In this document: positions 35,416 to 47,336 of the stretch, piece by piece
Numbering within the stretch: position 1 is the stretch's first letter
Layout of the letters: the number at the start of each line of letters is the position of its first letter
Source of the DNA: Chamaelirium japonicum
Taxonomy: Eukaryota > Streptophyta > Magnoliopsida > Liliales > Melanthiaceae
Length of the DNA stretch: 64,000 nucleotides
Direction: 5' to 3'
NCBI GenBank assembly: GCA_947650365.1
Contig: OX393550.1
Span: 116,366,237 to 116,430,236, forward strand
Program-made: the position numbers and the translations under genes
Notes under the pieces: generated by a model
The model's input: only the letters and a program-made list of their open reading frames with translations
What the model was told of the DNA's origin: nothing
The model's database searches: none

Positions 35416-35716
35416 CTAGTAAGAAACCCAGGCAATGCCCAAATGTACTTGATGCACGCCATTTAACAAAGACGACATCGCAACTGTTCGAAGAAGTGTG
35501 AAATATAAAGTGAGTGTGTTTCACTTGTTACAGAGAGAGAGAGAGATTAACATCAAATGACCATTAAATGCCATTGAATGAAAATTTATCATCTTTATGG
35601 CAGATTTTTAAATGGATTTAAGAGAAAGCCACGTTCATACACGGAAGAAGAATTATAGCTCTTTAAAAGACTCCACGTGTCATAACATAGGAGAGAGGCT
35701 TCCATTTTAATATAGA
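35416..35716 (-). mobile_element. Non-autonomous Helitron, family 2, copy B
   Basis: On the minus strand it runs from TCTATATTAAAATGG to ...TTTCTTACTAG, with a partly degenerate GGCAATGCC hairpin before the CTAG end. It matches copy A (7976-8320) in inverted orientation, including CATTGAATGAAAATTTATCAT and ACGTGTCA blocks. Confidence 0.82.
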
Positions 35717-35718
35717 TA

Positions 35719-35830
35719 CTAGTAAGAAACCCGGGCAATGCCCGAATGTGCTTGATGCACTTCATTTGGCAAAGGCGACATCACAACTGTTCAAAGAAAT
35801 GTGAAATCTGAAGTGAGTTTGATTCACTTG

Positions 35831-35910
<80 letters not shown>

Positions 35911-36070
35911 ACATCAAATGACCATAAAATGCCATTGAATGAAAATTTATTATCTTTATTGTAAATTTCAAATGGGTTTAAAAAAGAGCTGCGTTCACAC
36001 ACGGAAGAAGAATTCTAGCTTTTTAAAAGACGTCCACCTGTCAGAACACGGGAGAGAGATTTCCATGATT
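35719..36070 (-). mobile_element. Non-autonomous Helitron, family 2, copy C
   Basis: The minus-strand 3' end is perfect: hairpin CGGGCAATGCCCG, then GGTTTCTTACTAG. It abuts copy B with 2 bp between. A (TG)n(AG)n compound run of about 75 bp (35834-35907) sits where copy A has (TC)n. The 5' end is diverged near 36070. Confidence 0.82.
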
Positions 36071-36142
36071 TGTGAAGATCACTATTTAAGGGGTAATAAA
36101 AACCTTGCCATAAAATGTCATAAAAAACTGTCATAATATAAA

Positions 36143-36414
36143 TAAGGGTTATTTTGACTTTGCCCCCCAAATTTTGCCTTGAATTAGACTTTACCCCCCA
36201 TGTTTTCATTAATTAGACTTTACCCCCCAAAACTAACTGTTCCGTCACTTCTTCATCTAAAAGGAAGGGTAAACTGACGGAAAAGAAATAAAATTTTGAG
36301 AGGTGAGCTGACGGAATGTTAGATTTGGGGGATAAAGTCTAATTAATAAAAAGATGGGGGGTAAAGCCTAATTCAAGGCAAAATTTGGGGGGCAAAGTCA
36401 AAATAACCATTATT
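36143..36414. mobile_element. Palindromic MITE, about 270 bp
   Basis: The left arm GGGTTATTTTGACTTTGCCC (36143 on) and its continuation AATTAGACTTTACCCCCC are repeated in perfect or near-perfect inverted form on the right (GGGGGGTAAAGCCTAATTC, GGGGGGCAAAGTCAAAATAA). The arms are about 95 bp, separated by roughly 75 bp. The flanks are AT-rich (ATAAATAA / ATTATTTAT), so the target duplication is ambiguous. No ORF. Confidence 0.88.
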
Positions 36415-36424
36415 TATAATTATG

Positions 36425-36826
36425 AGAGAGGGTTGTGTTCACACACTGGCAGTTCACGATCTCTCTGCCTTCCAAAAGACATGAGAGAGATATATGAGGG
36501 AGGGAGAGAGAGTAATATGGGGGTGAGAGGATTAAATGATATTAAATTATTATAAATGGCTCATTCTCCTCATAATGCATGTAAACATCGGGTACATCCG
36601 GAGAAAAAAAACTTTTAAATTTTTTGGTGAGAGGATTATGGAATGGGGTAAATCAGTAAATGGCATTAAATTGTTATAAATGACTCATTCTCCTCATAAT
36701 GCATGTAAACATCGGGTACACAGAGGGATATCTGTGTTCACACAATGATGAGAGATTTTTCTGTCATCAATAGGGCTCCACGTGTCACACCACGGGAGAG
36801 AGGGCTCCATTTTAGTATATAGTATA
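36425..36826 (-). mobile_element. Degenerate Helitron family 2 relic with internal duplication
   Basis: The right edge CACGTGTCACACCACGGGAG...CTCCATTTTAGTATATAG resembles the family 2 5' end on the minus strand. Inside, about 70 bp (TCATTCTCCTCATAATGCAT, GTAAACATCGGGTACA) is present twice, near 36560 and 36684. The 3' CTAG end is not recognisable. Confidence 0.5.
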
Positions 36827-36832
36827 GATAGA

Positions 36833-37416
36833 TCTATATAACAAGGGACGTCGGTTTTGTGCTGACTAGACAAAATGGATGCTGACTAGGACAAGCTGAA
36901 TGGACAAAAATGAACCGAATAGATCTAACCATTCGTTCAAAAATCAACGCAAGATTTCTATTTGCCCGTCAATCAACTCCCTCCCCTTGGTTTCAAATCC
37001 CGACACATTTAAACTGCACTAAACCCCTAAAATCCAGACCCATTTAAACTACACTAAACCTGACCGTTCATCCCGTGATCTTTGTTCACATCAACGGCTA
37101 TAAACCTGCCTACTGAAATTTTGGCAGTCCCAAACCATCAGGTCGATCTCGATGAATCCATTCAAATAGAGACAGCTGTGATTGATCGATTATAGGGGGA
37201 GGGAGAGTTGGTCGTGCCAAAGTCACCCGCATCGTACCAATCGGCACTGATAAGGAAATGAGTGTCCCTATGAATGCCGGTGTTTTCGTCGAAAGTGTTT
37301 TGTTGCCTAAGGCGTTCACGTGTGTTGCCACCGAAGGCGGCCCGCTACAGTGCCGACAGATGTATTGTCGTCGAAGACGGCCTGCTGCAATGCCGACAGG
37401 CACGGGCAGACACTAG
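36833..37416 (+). mobile_element. Non-autonomous Helitron, family 1, copy B
   Basis: It starts TCTATATAAC and ends ACACTAG, with the TGCC-GACA-GGCA hairpin before the end. It is flanked by A and T. It is collinear with the copy at 7416-7969 (GACGTCGGTTTTGTGCTGAC, GGACAAAAATGAACC, GTGTTTTGTTGCC) with small indels. Confidence 0.82.
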
Positions 37417-38326
37417 TATAGATATAAGATGGGGGGGTCCTGACGCCGCACCCCCCGCTAGGTAAAAAACCCCTCCCCAAAACGTCCAACGGTTTCGAGG
37501 TAACCCTCAGCCCCAACACGTCCAGTGCACCACATGTCAATGCCACCTCTAACCACACCCCTATTGTGGGCATCCAATGGTTGGAGGTAGTGGTATCGCG
37601 GTGCAGATTACCCTCAATTGGCTGATGAAATGGGTGAAAGAGGGGTCTTGCCGGATGAACATGGGGCGTTGAAGCAGTGGGTTCTTGGGCCTTGGCCTAG
37701 GGTTCAGACTAGTATCAATTAAAATAAGGAAGGCTTTCGGTTACGAGAAACAAATTAGATATATTTTAGGGGGAGTTAGTGAGAACTCCATCTTAGGAGA
37801 TAATTTCGAGCTGCAATCCCGACAACCATTCCATATGAACTCAGACCTCTATGGACGAGAATGCCCTTTATCTTATATCAAATTTAGATTCACTACCACT
37901 CGCCGCCCCGCAGCTGTTGTCGCCGCTGGACCTAACTGAAACCGAACCGAACCGACGTATATATATACATATAGTATTTTATTAAGTATACCATATGACC
38001 CCATATACCTTTGCTACCAACAACCTTTGCAATATTGTAGGATAACTCAAAATCAGTTAAAAATCTTATTTAGGCTTAATGTTTTGATAACAATTATTAT
38101 TTTTTAAGTTGAAACCAAGTCCTAACAGAAGGAGAAAAAAAAAGCCTAATAAGAATATGCGCCAAAGCCTAAACCGATCATCCAATCCAATTCAAACTGA
38201 CTTTAATTGGATCGGATCGGATTGGATTCCAACCTCATTTCGGTTTGGATAGGATTGAAAATCCTCAAATCCGACCAAGGTTGAATCAGTTTAGGTTTTA
38301 CCTAAATAGGTTGGTTTGTATACTCT
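37417..38326. other. Intergenic, nothing recognised
   Basis: 37440-37700 is GC-rich; 37930-38330 is AT-rich with ATTGGATCGGATCGG repeats. No gene or element border was identified. Confidence 0.6.
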
Positions 38327-38331
38327 CTCTC

Positions 38332-38397
<66 letters not shown>
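38327..38397. repeat. (CT)n microsatellite
   Basis: About 30 CT units directly before the Cassandra solo LTR. Confidence 0.95.
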
Positions 38398-38400
<3 letters not shown>

Positions 38401-38401
<1 letters not shown>

Positions 38402-38734
38402 GTGACGATCAAGATCCCATAGACCAATAGCCAAGAGCCAAGATTCCTGAGGCTGTGATGCCAAGATGGATAAGGTGAGGTGAGGTGATATGTACAAGAC
38501 CATGAGTTAGCCCCACATCGTCTGGAGAGAAGGAGATCATGAGCTACTTATATAATTTCCCCTCCCAACTATAGAAGACGCGTTTTAAAACGGCACCGCT
38601 ACGGATTTCGTAAGAACTCCGTAGTTAATCGTGCTCGGACGAGAGTAGTACTAGGATGGGTAACCACTCTGGAAAGTTTTCGTGCGGGCATAGGCAAAAC
38701 GGATAAAATCTTGTGTGTTTGAGGCGGGTGTTAC
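38401..38734 (+). mobile_element. Cassandra TRIM solo LTR carrying 5S rRNA-like sequence
   Basis: It starts TGTGACGATCAAGATCC and ends GGCGGGTGTTAC. It is the inverted counterpart of the LTRs at 41707-42443. The segment 38606-38700 follows plant 5S rRNA (AGAACTCCGTAGTTAATCGT, GAGAGTAGTACTAGGATGGG) including the internal pol III control region. This 5S-derived block is the diagnostic trait of Cassandra elements. It lies in a CT-rich setting, so the target duplication cannot be read. Confidence 0.93.
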
Positions 38735-38879
38735 TTTCTCTCTCTCACACACACACAACGGATGCAATGCTATTATTCCTTTCTCAACATATGTTGGTTT
38801 CTTTTAATTATTGTCTTCTTAAAATGTTTAATTTTATGATTTTTTTGAGAATTCATTCCAATGTAAAGTTCTATTTATG

Positions 38880-40450
38880 ATTTTTTTTTTTTGTTGATTT
38901 ATTAAGGGGGGAATCACGACACAAGCATCGAAGACCGCCACCCGACGGGAACAACACCCTCACATAGGCGAGGGATGTACCACCACTCACACACCACCAA
39001 ACTCTAAAAACAAGGAATAACAAGGACGTAGCCATCGGCGAAGACAAACCTCACACACTGACGGGATACACGGTAATAACACATCACCACCAGATCCAAC
39101 CACCAAGCTAATCAAAAGGAGTTGTAGCCGTCGTCGGCAACCTGTCGCCAGGAGCCGCCACTGACCAAAGGAAGTGTACTGGAACCCATCAACAGAGAAA
39201 CCACAACACCTGGGCTAGTTAAATCCGTCCCCGACGTCGAGCAGAAGCCGTCAATCGAGCAATGGGGCTGTCGCACGACTCCGATGCGACGATACCAAAT
39301 CACTTGCGGATTGGAGACGCCTCTATCTACATCTACAGAGAGTAGAAGGGGCCGATCCCACCCCAAAAGCCACCCAGACAAAGGTCTGGTCTTCCCAAAG
39401 CCGCCGCCGACGGGTGTCCAAGGAGGCCAAATCCTAGTTCTCCTCCTCCATGGCAGCACCATCTCATGCAAAAACTAATCTGCCTCCGCTTCTCTTACAA
39501 GCCCGTGCCGACATCAAAGGATATGAAGCCCATCGTGGCAACGCCTTATATAAGCCAAGAAGCTCGCCAAGGCTCTCAAAGTAGAGGCGAAATCAGTGGT
39601 CGGAAATCAGTGGTCGGAAGAGGGTCCAAAGAGTTTTTTTTTTTTGGTATTTGGAAAGGGGGATCAAACAGATCCCACGAGATACCACAGCTTGGCATAG
39701 CAGAGAAACAAACCATCACCCGACGGTGAACCAACACCCCCACACACTGCGGACTACAAGTGCCGCCACACACGGCAGAATCACAGGCCCCGCTCGCCGG
39801 CGGATCCACACCACAGCCAACGCTTGCCCGCGGAAAAACACCGCACACAGACGGAGAAAACACACCGCACATCGACGAGGAAGAAAAGGGGAAAAGAAAA
39901 GACGACACCAAAAAAACAACCCAAAAAAACATCTACACCAGCTTTAGACCAAGATTGATGAGGTGTCACCGCAGCTCGCTTCTCTGGTCCGATCGCCACC
40001 GCTAAAACTTCCGGGATCCGCTCTGTCGCCGCAGAGGAGGGGGCCGGGAGCCCCAACTTTGGAACGTCCACCATCGGTGGACCAGGGGCCAAGTCTGCCA
40101 CTCTCGCTGTAGATCACCGAAGGCCGCCACCCCGAAGCCGATGATGGCCGGCAAGAACGAGTAGAGGAGGTCCCATGCCATCCCGGAGGGTCGAACACAA
40201 AATGCACCATCGCAGGAAGACCCTATCAGCAAGGGGAGAGAGAGAGGTTCCAGATCCGTCCCCGCAAGACCATATAGATGACCAACTTTCCGGCCTCCCC
40301 AGAGACACCGGCGTTCGAGGAGGCCAAGAGGGACGCTCAGAACCCTAACCCCAAGGGAGGGAAAGGGGAGAGAAGGAGACGGCGCTCTGAGCCTAAGGTT
40401 CAGGCCTTGGGATGGGCCCAAGGATTGTTCACTCTAGTTCTGCAGGATTT
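38880..40450 (-). mobile_element. GC-rich region, possible tandem LINE 3' tails
   Basis: Two T-runs (38880-38892 and 39636-39646), each followed by similar sequence (CCACCCGACGGGAACAACAC and TCACCCGACGGTGAACCAAC), suggest two poly(A)-tailed minus-strand insertions of one family. The rest to 40450 is GC-rich with open frames on both strands but no recognised domain. The call is an inference from the tails only. Confidence 0.35.
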
Positions 40451-40587
40451 GATGATGCCAAAAATGTCACCGGCTCGTCATCCACATGGCAGCAGCAGGG
40501 AAGAACACAACGAGACGGCGGGAGTCCCCAGGGAGGTCACCCCTGTCTTGGGGCGCGCCCAGGGAGACCTTAGGTGATCGAAGCAGG

Positions 40588-41505
40588 AAGCCCCCCCCCC
40601 CCCTGGGGGTGGGTTCGAGGCTCAAGGTCAACTGCTATATTTGGGCAAGTAGCCATATGACCAGGATAGGTCTTGGAATTCAAAGAGCACTTCCAGATAA
40701 CTCGCCCTGACCGCAGCGACCAGATCGCGCACGGAAGAAGCTGCCCAAGACTTCCCCGACCGTATGCGACCAGCTCGCACACGGAGAAGGTCACCCGCGG
40801 CTGGAGCTCATGGCTCACTCGGGGGTCACTCCGACCACATGCGATAGAGAAGGAGAAGGAGCGGGAAGCAATTTCAGCAAGAGGAGGACACAAAGAGACA
40901 ATAGAGGTCACCCGTGGATGGTACTCCCAGCCCACCCGGAGTTTACCCTAACCGTATGCGACCAGCTCGCAGGCGGAAGAGGTCACCCGCGGCTGGTGCT
41001 CACAGCCTGTCCGGAGTTTACCCTGACCGCATGCGACCAGCTCGCACGAAGCCCCCCCCCCCTGGGGGTGGGTTCGAGGCTCAAGGTCAACTGCTATATT
41101 TGGGCAAGTAGCCATATGACCAGGATAGGTCTTGGAATTCAAAGAGCACTTCCAGATAACTCGCCCTGACCGCAGCGACCAGATCGCGCACGGAAGAAGC
41201 TGCCCAAGACTTCCCCGACCGTATGCGACCAGCTCGCACACGGAGAAGGTCACCCGCGGCTGGAGCTCATGGCTCACTCGGGGGTCACTCCGACCACATG
41301 CGATAGAGAAGGAGAAGGAGCGGGAAGCAATTTCAGCAAGAGGAGGACACAAAGAGACAATAGAGGTCACCCGTGGATGGTACTCCCAGCCCACCCGGAG
41401 TTTACCCTAACCGTATGCGACCAGCTCGCAGGCGGAAGAGGTCACCCGCGGCTGGTGCTCACAGCCTGTCCGGAGTTTACCCTGACCGCATGCGACCAGC
41501 TCGCA
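40588..41505. repeat. 459-bp direct tandem duplication
   Basis: 40588-41046 and 41047-41505 are virtually identical; encoded frames in the two copies are the same residue for residue. Each begins with a C-run and TGGGGGTGGGTTCGAGGC. It is a very recent duplication inside the Gypsy LTR/U3-like region. The C-runs may be assembly-sensitive. Confidence 0.92.
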
Positions 41506-41706
41506 CGCGGAAGAGGTCGCCCACGGCTAGTACTCACTGCCCGCCCAGAGCTTACCCTGACCGCATGCGATCATCTCACACGTGGAAGAGGTCGCCCACG
41601 GCTGGTGCTCACGGCCCGCCCGGAGCTTACAATAGCAGTTCGTGACTCACAGCCCGCCTGGAGCTGACCCTGGCCGCATGCGACTAGCTCGCACGCGGAA
41701 GAGGTC
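40690..41706. repeat. About 81-bp GC-rich tandem repeats
   Basis: Units share GACCGCATGCGACCAGCTCG and GTCACCCGCGGCTGGTGCTC, with CACTG.CCGCCCGGAG. They occur through 41700 and, more diverged, after the Cassandra insertion (42444-42850) and after gag (44900-45000). The repeated protein frames they create are not genes. Confidence 0.8.
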
Positions 41707-42443
41707 TGTAACATCCGCCCCAAACACACAAGATATTGTCCGCTTTGCCCGTGCCCGCATGAGAACTTCCCAGGGGGTCACCCATCCTGGTACTACTCTC
41801 GCCCGAGCACGCTTAACTACGGAGTTCTTACGAAATTCGTAGCAGCGCACGGTTTTAAAACGTGTCTTCTATGTTTGGGAGGGGAAATTATATAAGTAGC
41901 TCAGGATCTCCTTCTCTCCAGGCGATGTGGGGCTAACTCATGGCCTTGTACACCTCACCTCACCTCATCCATCTTGACATTCCCGCCTCAGGAGTCTTGG
42001 CTCTTGGCTATTGGCCTATTGGATCTTGGTCGTCACAATCCACCCCCCTTAGGGCTACACATCCTCTTGTAGGGTTAGACCCCCCCATAGCGAGGAGAAC
42101 CGGCTCTGATACCATTTTGTAACATCCATCCCAAACACATAAGATATTGTCCGCTTTGCCTGTGCCCGCATAAGAACTTCCCAGGGGGTCACCCATCCTG
42201 GTACTACTCTCGCCCGAGCACGCTTAACTACGGAGTCCTTACGAAATCCATAGCGACACATGATTTTAAAACACGTCTTCTATGTTTGGGAGGGAAAATT
42301 ATATAAGTAGCTCAGGATCTCCTTCTCTCCAGGCGATATGGGGCTAACTCATGGCCTTGTACACCTCACCTCATCCATCTTGGCATTCCCGCCTCAGGAG
42401 TCTTGGCTCTTGGCTATTGGCCTATTGGATCTTGGTCGTCACA
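41707..42443 (-). mobile_element. Complete Cassandra TRIM with 5S-like LTRs
   Basis: LTRs at 41707-42037 (331 bp) and 42118-42443 (326 bp) start TGTAACATCC and end GGTCGTCACA. Perfect target duplications AGGTC lie at 41702-41706 and 42444-42448. A Met-tRNA primer site (plus strand GCTCTGATACCA, 42103-42114) next to the right LTR sets minus orientation. The core is only 80 bp and non-coding. Each LTR holds reverse-complement 5S rRNA-like sequence (about 41765-41845 and 42175-42255; CCATCCTGGTACTACTCTCG). The two LTRs differ at a few bases and by one short CACCT-repeat indel. Confidence 0.96.
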
Positions 42444-43397
42444 AGGTCACCCCGCGGATGGTGTTCGTAACCAGCCCGAAGCTTACAGTAGCGTATCGTT
42501 GCGTCCCTTGGACAGAGCAGCATCTTCCTCGAGGCCTCATTCATGAGGTACTGTGAGTCAAAGTTCTTGATATAGCTCACCAGGAAGCTCACTCTGTCCG
42601 CATGCGATCGGCTTACTCGCGAAAGAGATTGCTTCTGGCAGAATCCAAAGAACACTTCAAAAGGCCCAACACCCATAGCTCGCTCAAGAGATCTTCCAAT
42701 CATGCAACCGCCATAAAGCTCGCCTATTAACAATAGGAAGAAATGGGCAGAGCAACGGCACCAATGGGGTCTCTACGAAGCTCGCCCGATCGTGCAACAA
42801 CCAGAAGCTCACTCCCCATTTTACCGAGTCGCCTACAGTAAGGTGGTACCGAGCCGGCAAGTGTCACCACCCCTGTGAAGCAACGTGAACGACTGCAAGC
42901 CTCAGGATCCAACCCGAGTCGGTCTAGGACCTCCTAAACTAGAGCTTTTCAGAATTTCCACCTGGCAAAGAAAAGACCGGTGCATCCCCCCCCCTTTTTA
43001 CCACCGCCTGGCAGGCTAAACGACAAAGGTCATTAGAGACCCATGTGGGCTGGCACATGGAGGCATAGAAGGTGCGGGAAGAAGCCGCCACATGTCAAAC
43101 TCTGGCGGTCTGCAGAAAGTCTATAAAGGTACAACCCCCGGCTCCAAAGTACAGGTTCGAAACTCAGAAACCCTAACCATCTCCAACTACTACAGTTCTC
43201 CCTTGTTCGCATCTTGACTGACTTGAGCGTCGGATGGTTTGCGCTCCTAAGGGAGCCAACCGTTCTCACGTTTTCTCTGTCTTGCAGGACGAGCGCACGA
43301 GCCTGCAAAAAATATCCCCCAAACATTTGGCATCATCTGTGGGATCTTTCGACTGGTTCCTGGGAGGGCGCCCACGACCACGCGGTCAAAAACCGTG

Positions 43398-44824
43398 CTT
43401 CCAGGAGATACCCTGATGGCTCCGGCCACGCGGAGACAAAGACGGGCAAAAGCCCGCACTGGGTCTGCGCGAAGCGAGCCGCTCGCTCAAGCTTCCCAAC
43501 CCCCTGTCCCACTCGGTGACCAACTCCTTTTGGAGATGTTGGCTACTCAGCGGGCCATGATGGACGAATTGGCGCGACTGCGGCAGGTTCCATCAACAAG
43601 CAAAAGAACTGATCTCTCCCTTGAGCTTGACCCGTAGAGGGAAGGATCAGCGATTCAATCTCGGCAGCCAAGAGCCCCCTACGCGACCACTTTCGATCCC
43701 AGCGTCTCATCAACTTACACTGGCGCCCATGCGGCGGGCATCCCACCAGGAGCCTCTTATGGGAGGCGTAGTCGCGAACAAGACAAGAGAGTCAACTCTC
43801 GGGCGACTTCAGTGACTTGTCACCCCGCGTTCCAGCAACGAGATGACTCCGCCTTCGGGCCCCCTTTGTCGGTGAAGCCGAAGTGCGGGGTTCGACAAAT
43901 CAGAGTCAAGGTCTCCAGGGAGAGACCGTAACCCATGCCATTAGCGTGAGGAGGAACCCACGGTGGAAGTGTTACCCCGTGCGAAGACTTACGAGGTGAT
44001 GGCCTCGCACAAACCTTTTCCTGTGCCGAGGCGACTATCGGTGAAGCAGTGTAGCAGACGCCGGGATATCGTCTCCGAACATCATCGTAGTGAGGGTGCA
44101 GTTTGACCTCGAGGAAACATGCAAGACTGCCTAGGGCCTGCGCAACCGCTCTTGAGGGATCACCTTGGGCACTGGTAGTTACCCGGCATGCCCATGACCT
44201 CTTAGAAGACCTGGTCGCTCGGAGAGGGATCTCGCCCTTCATGAGGAAGGTGCATCGAGGAGACTTCCCCCAGCTTTGGACTCCTCCGAAGTTCATCATG
44301 TTCGATGGATCGCAGTTGTGCTGACTTATCGGAAGTTACTGTTTTTCCAGGACTAGGACTATGTTATGTGCTGTGCCTTCCCAAGCAGCTTCACCGGTTC
44401 AGCCCTGGACTGGTTCCATAAGTTACCATCGGACTCGATTCCAAGCTTCATTACTCTGTCCGGGTTGTTCCTGGAACAATACCGGTGCAATCGATAACCC
44501 CTGAAGTGAATTGAATCATTGTCCGATCTCAACATGGGTGCACAAGAGACCCTCGGGTGCTTTTTGATGCGATTCCGAAATACTTATCTCGCCCTCGAGG
44601 ACACAACCGGGCGAGACCGGACAGTCGTGAGTACCTTTCAAAGCACGCTCCCCGATGGAGGTGAGCTTCATGACGCTATTGTCATTTTCGATCCCCACAC
44701 CATGGTCGATATCTTCGCCTTGGTCCAGCAACACATTAAGCTTGAAGATGTGGTGTTAGATCGTCGAGGGAAGATTGTTGAACAGCAGCCTCCTCCTACC
44801 GTGCACGTAGGCGCCATCTTGTAG
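43398..44824 (+). pseudogene. Broken Gypsy gag
   Basis: The first frame starts ATGGCTCCGGCC and gives an N-terminal region with LLLEMLATQRAMMDELARLR, typical of plant Gypsy gag heads. Frame shifts and stops follow. A central gag-like part lies near 44280-44480, and the distal part (44519-44824) is in another frame (LALEDTTGRDRT, LVQQHIKLEDV). No protease or RT follows. It is a non-functional relic. Confidence 0.65.
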
Positions 44825-45004
44825 ACTATTTTATAAAATAAAGGGTCATTGGACTGAATGAGTCTTTTTAAATCTTTGCTCGATAGTGATCCACAAAAAT
44901 AGCTCGCACGCAGCTCCTCAAAGAACAGCTCGTACGCGATCAGCTCGCATGCAGCTTCCTTAAAGAACAGTCTATCGTCGTACGGACTTAAAGCAAGACC
45001 GAGG

Positions 45005-47334
45005 TGTTAGAATTGGTGAGGTCTACAGCTCGTAAAACCTATAGTTTAACTATGTATGGTTGATAGTATAGGAATGCATATTGGTACGTACCTTAGTACG
45101 TGTTCTGATTACAGAATAGAGAGTCATGGCTACATGGTAATCCTCTTGAGTCGGAGACTTAAGGGACTGGTCCCATGTAACCTAAATACGTTCGCAGCTC
45201 TGATTAGGGTTGGTCGCCCTATCAGGATAAGCTGTTGGGATGACAGAGCGTGGGTGTCTCCACCACGGTCATTACCAGGCACAGTGTCTGTGGCCGAACG
45301 GAACCAACACGGTGCACAGATCGATGAGCAGACATCGGTGCACTAAACCGTGTTTCTGCTTAGGGTAAAACGGTCCTAAACCCTGAAGAACCATGTCTGG
45401 TGGACTAACCAGTTGTGTGGTGCTTTGGCGCACCAATGTGTGAGGATCCGGATGCAGTGATCCAAAACCACGGTGTACTGGGTTACCCGGCTGGCGTTGC
45501 ATCAGCATGTCACTCCTGCAAGCTATCCACACCCCTAACGGGAGGTGCATTCCTTGGTCTGACCTACGTCGTATTAAACCCTAGCCAGGTGGTCATCAGT
45601 TGGACTGGTGACGGATCCGGTTGCTCGAAAGAGTAATCGGAGATACGATATATGTGGTCAACCTGGAAGGAACCGAGTCATATGAGCACTCGAGTCTGAC
45701 GATATTCTCCACCGCTCGAGTTGCATCATGGCACCAGTGGAGGGACAGCGAGTTTACCATACTAAGCGGAGAGTAGGGGTATGAGGGAGAACATAGTAAG
45801 TCTGGGGGAATTGGAGTGCAGCCTGCGTCGCACTCTGGGTGGCTACGCAGGTTAACTCGGACTCAGAGGATCGATGGTACACTCGGGTAGTGTATCGATC
45901 GAGTCTGAGTTGGAAGCCATGAACCCTGGTCCCTGAAGGTTCCACCTTATTGACATTATGTATGGTTCTTATACCATCTCATCGAAACACAGAATGTAGT
46001 TAGAGGAAGCGAAAAGTCCAAGCCTACGCTCCGTGAGTGCTTCGCACTAGTGTACGGTAGATGCGCAGCTACGTGTGTGCACTAAGGGGAAACCCTAGGT
46101 TAGTGCAGAGACGCATGTAGCAATTCCTTGTCATAAGTGGACTTTGCCACATGGGTGCGATGTACCGGGTTATGTTGCGAGTTGACTAGTTGACTTCACT
46201 AGGGGCACCCTACGGGAACCTCAGAGAATAGTGAAATCACTGGTGCACTTCACTTATGTGTGCCTTGCAAAGTCTCGTACACGAGGAACGGCCAACTAGT
46301 GACATAAGGGCGTTTTGGTCATACCATGCGCCACTATGCACTAGGGGGGTCGGCCCTAAGTGTTGAGAGACTGGTCAAGGCCGGCCCTATTAGTTTCAGG
46401 AGGTTGTTGCCTCCGATGAAAGGGTCGGTCATGAGGCACAGAAAACGGGCTGGTTTTGACCGTTGTCGAAAACAAGGAAAAGATAGAGATAAAAGAAGAG
46501 ATATATAGGGAGAGGTTTGAATCAGTCAATCCTATCCGCTAGGCTTATCCGTAAGGATAAGGCCGACCCTATATAAGGCATAGGGAGAGGGGGGGGGGAT
46601 GAAATTAATGAGCCATGCAAGCCCTAGGGCCGGCCCAAGCCATGGGGGAAACCCTAGCCACCCCCTCTCCTCTCTTCGTATCTCCTCTCTCGTCTCTCTC
46701 TCCCTCGCTTGCGCCATTGGATGGTGACTCGTCTTCCTCACGTGGTGTTTTGTATAAGGAGAAGGCTCGTCGTATGGAGGCACTCAAAGATCCATCGACG
46801 AGGTGTCGTGCATCGTGTGAGATCGGGTGAACTAGAAGGCGTCTCCCGCAATCTTTTGCTGTCCAGAATCTGCACAGAAAATCAGTGTTGTTTCTGTGAT
46901 TCCGGGAGCTACAGAAGTCCAAACGATGTGAAACTTGTTTCAAAAGTTGCGTCTCAAAGTTGGCTACATACAGTCCAAAGTTCAGCCCAATCATAGTTCG
47001 GAGCAAAAAGTTATGGCCATCGCACCGAAGCTATGTCGAGCAGATCCGTAGCCCGTCTCCATCAACAAAGAAGAAATTTGTCGCGGTGAAAGATTCCGCA
47101 CGCTGGTATGATCTCTAACAAGTAGATCTAACATAATTAGAACATGCATACATGCTAGATTGTTCTTTCGCGTTAGATCGTCGTTAGGGGTTCGCGTAGT
47201 TGCCATGCTAGATTCATATACACATATGTAGATCGTTTCGATGAAATTTTTGATATGTAACGCACACCGCCTACGGTCCTCGGACCTTCACTTTGCTTCC
47301 GCTGCGGGCCTCTACCATGGATTTATTTCTAACA
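45005..47334 (+). repeat. Copia element 1, 5' LTR
   Basis: It contains a TATA box (CCTATATAAGG, about 46568-46578) just after a small stem-loop (GCTTATCCGTAAGGATAAGG). Short ORFs such as 45056-45346 reappear in every LTR copy and reflect LTR sequence only. Confidence 0.95.
46568..46578 (+). promoter_or_regulatory. LTR TATA box, Copia element 1
   Basis: CCTATATAAGG in the distal third of the LTR. The same motif is at about 54288-54298 in the 3' LTR and inverted at about 56058-56068 in element 2. Confidence 0.6.
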
Positions 47335-47336
47335 AT

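Larger units (their letters stand above)
40588..45004 (+). mobile_element. Gypsy (Tat-like) retrotransposon remnant: LTR, primer site and gag
   Basis: A tandem-repeat-rich region (40588-42950) leads to a TATA box (CTATAAAGG, about 43117). An LTR end near 43325 follows, then a primer-binding-like motif TTTGGCATCATCTGTGGG (43328-43345), a form typical of plant Tat-type Gypsy elements. The R/U5-like GAGCGTCGGATGGTTTGCGC precedes it. A broken gag follows (43398-44824). Pol is absent: after gag the sequence returns at once to GCTCGCACGCAGCTC-type repeats. A Cassandra element is inserted at 41707-42443 and a Copia element ends it at 45005. Confidence 0.7.

Noticed and set aside
38606-38700. Functional 5S rRNA gene
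   Set aside because: Sequence is incomplete and diverged and lies within a Cassandra LTR with typical ends.
40673-41667. Repeated ORFs of 90-130 codons
   Set aside because: They come from the 459-bp duplication and 81-bp GC-rich repeats; all frames remain open in parts and no domain is visible.
45056-45346. Conserved 96-codon ORF present in more than one LTR
   Set aside because: Conservation follows from LTR copying; the frame is not maintained in the more diverged element 2 LTR.
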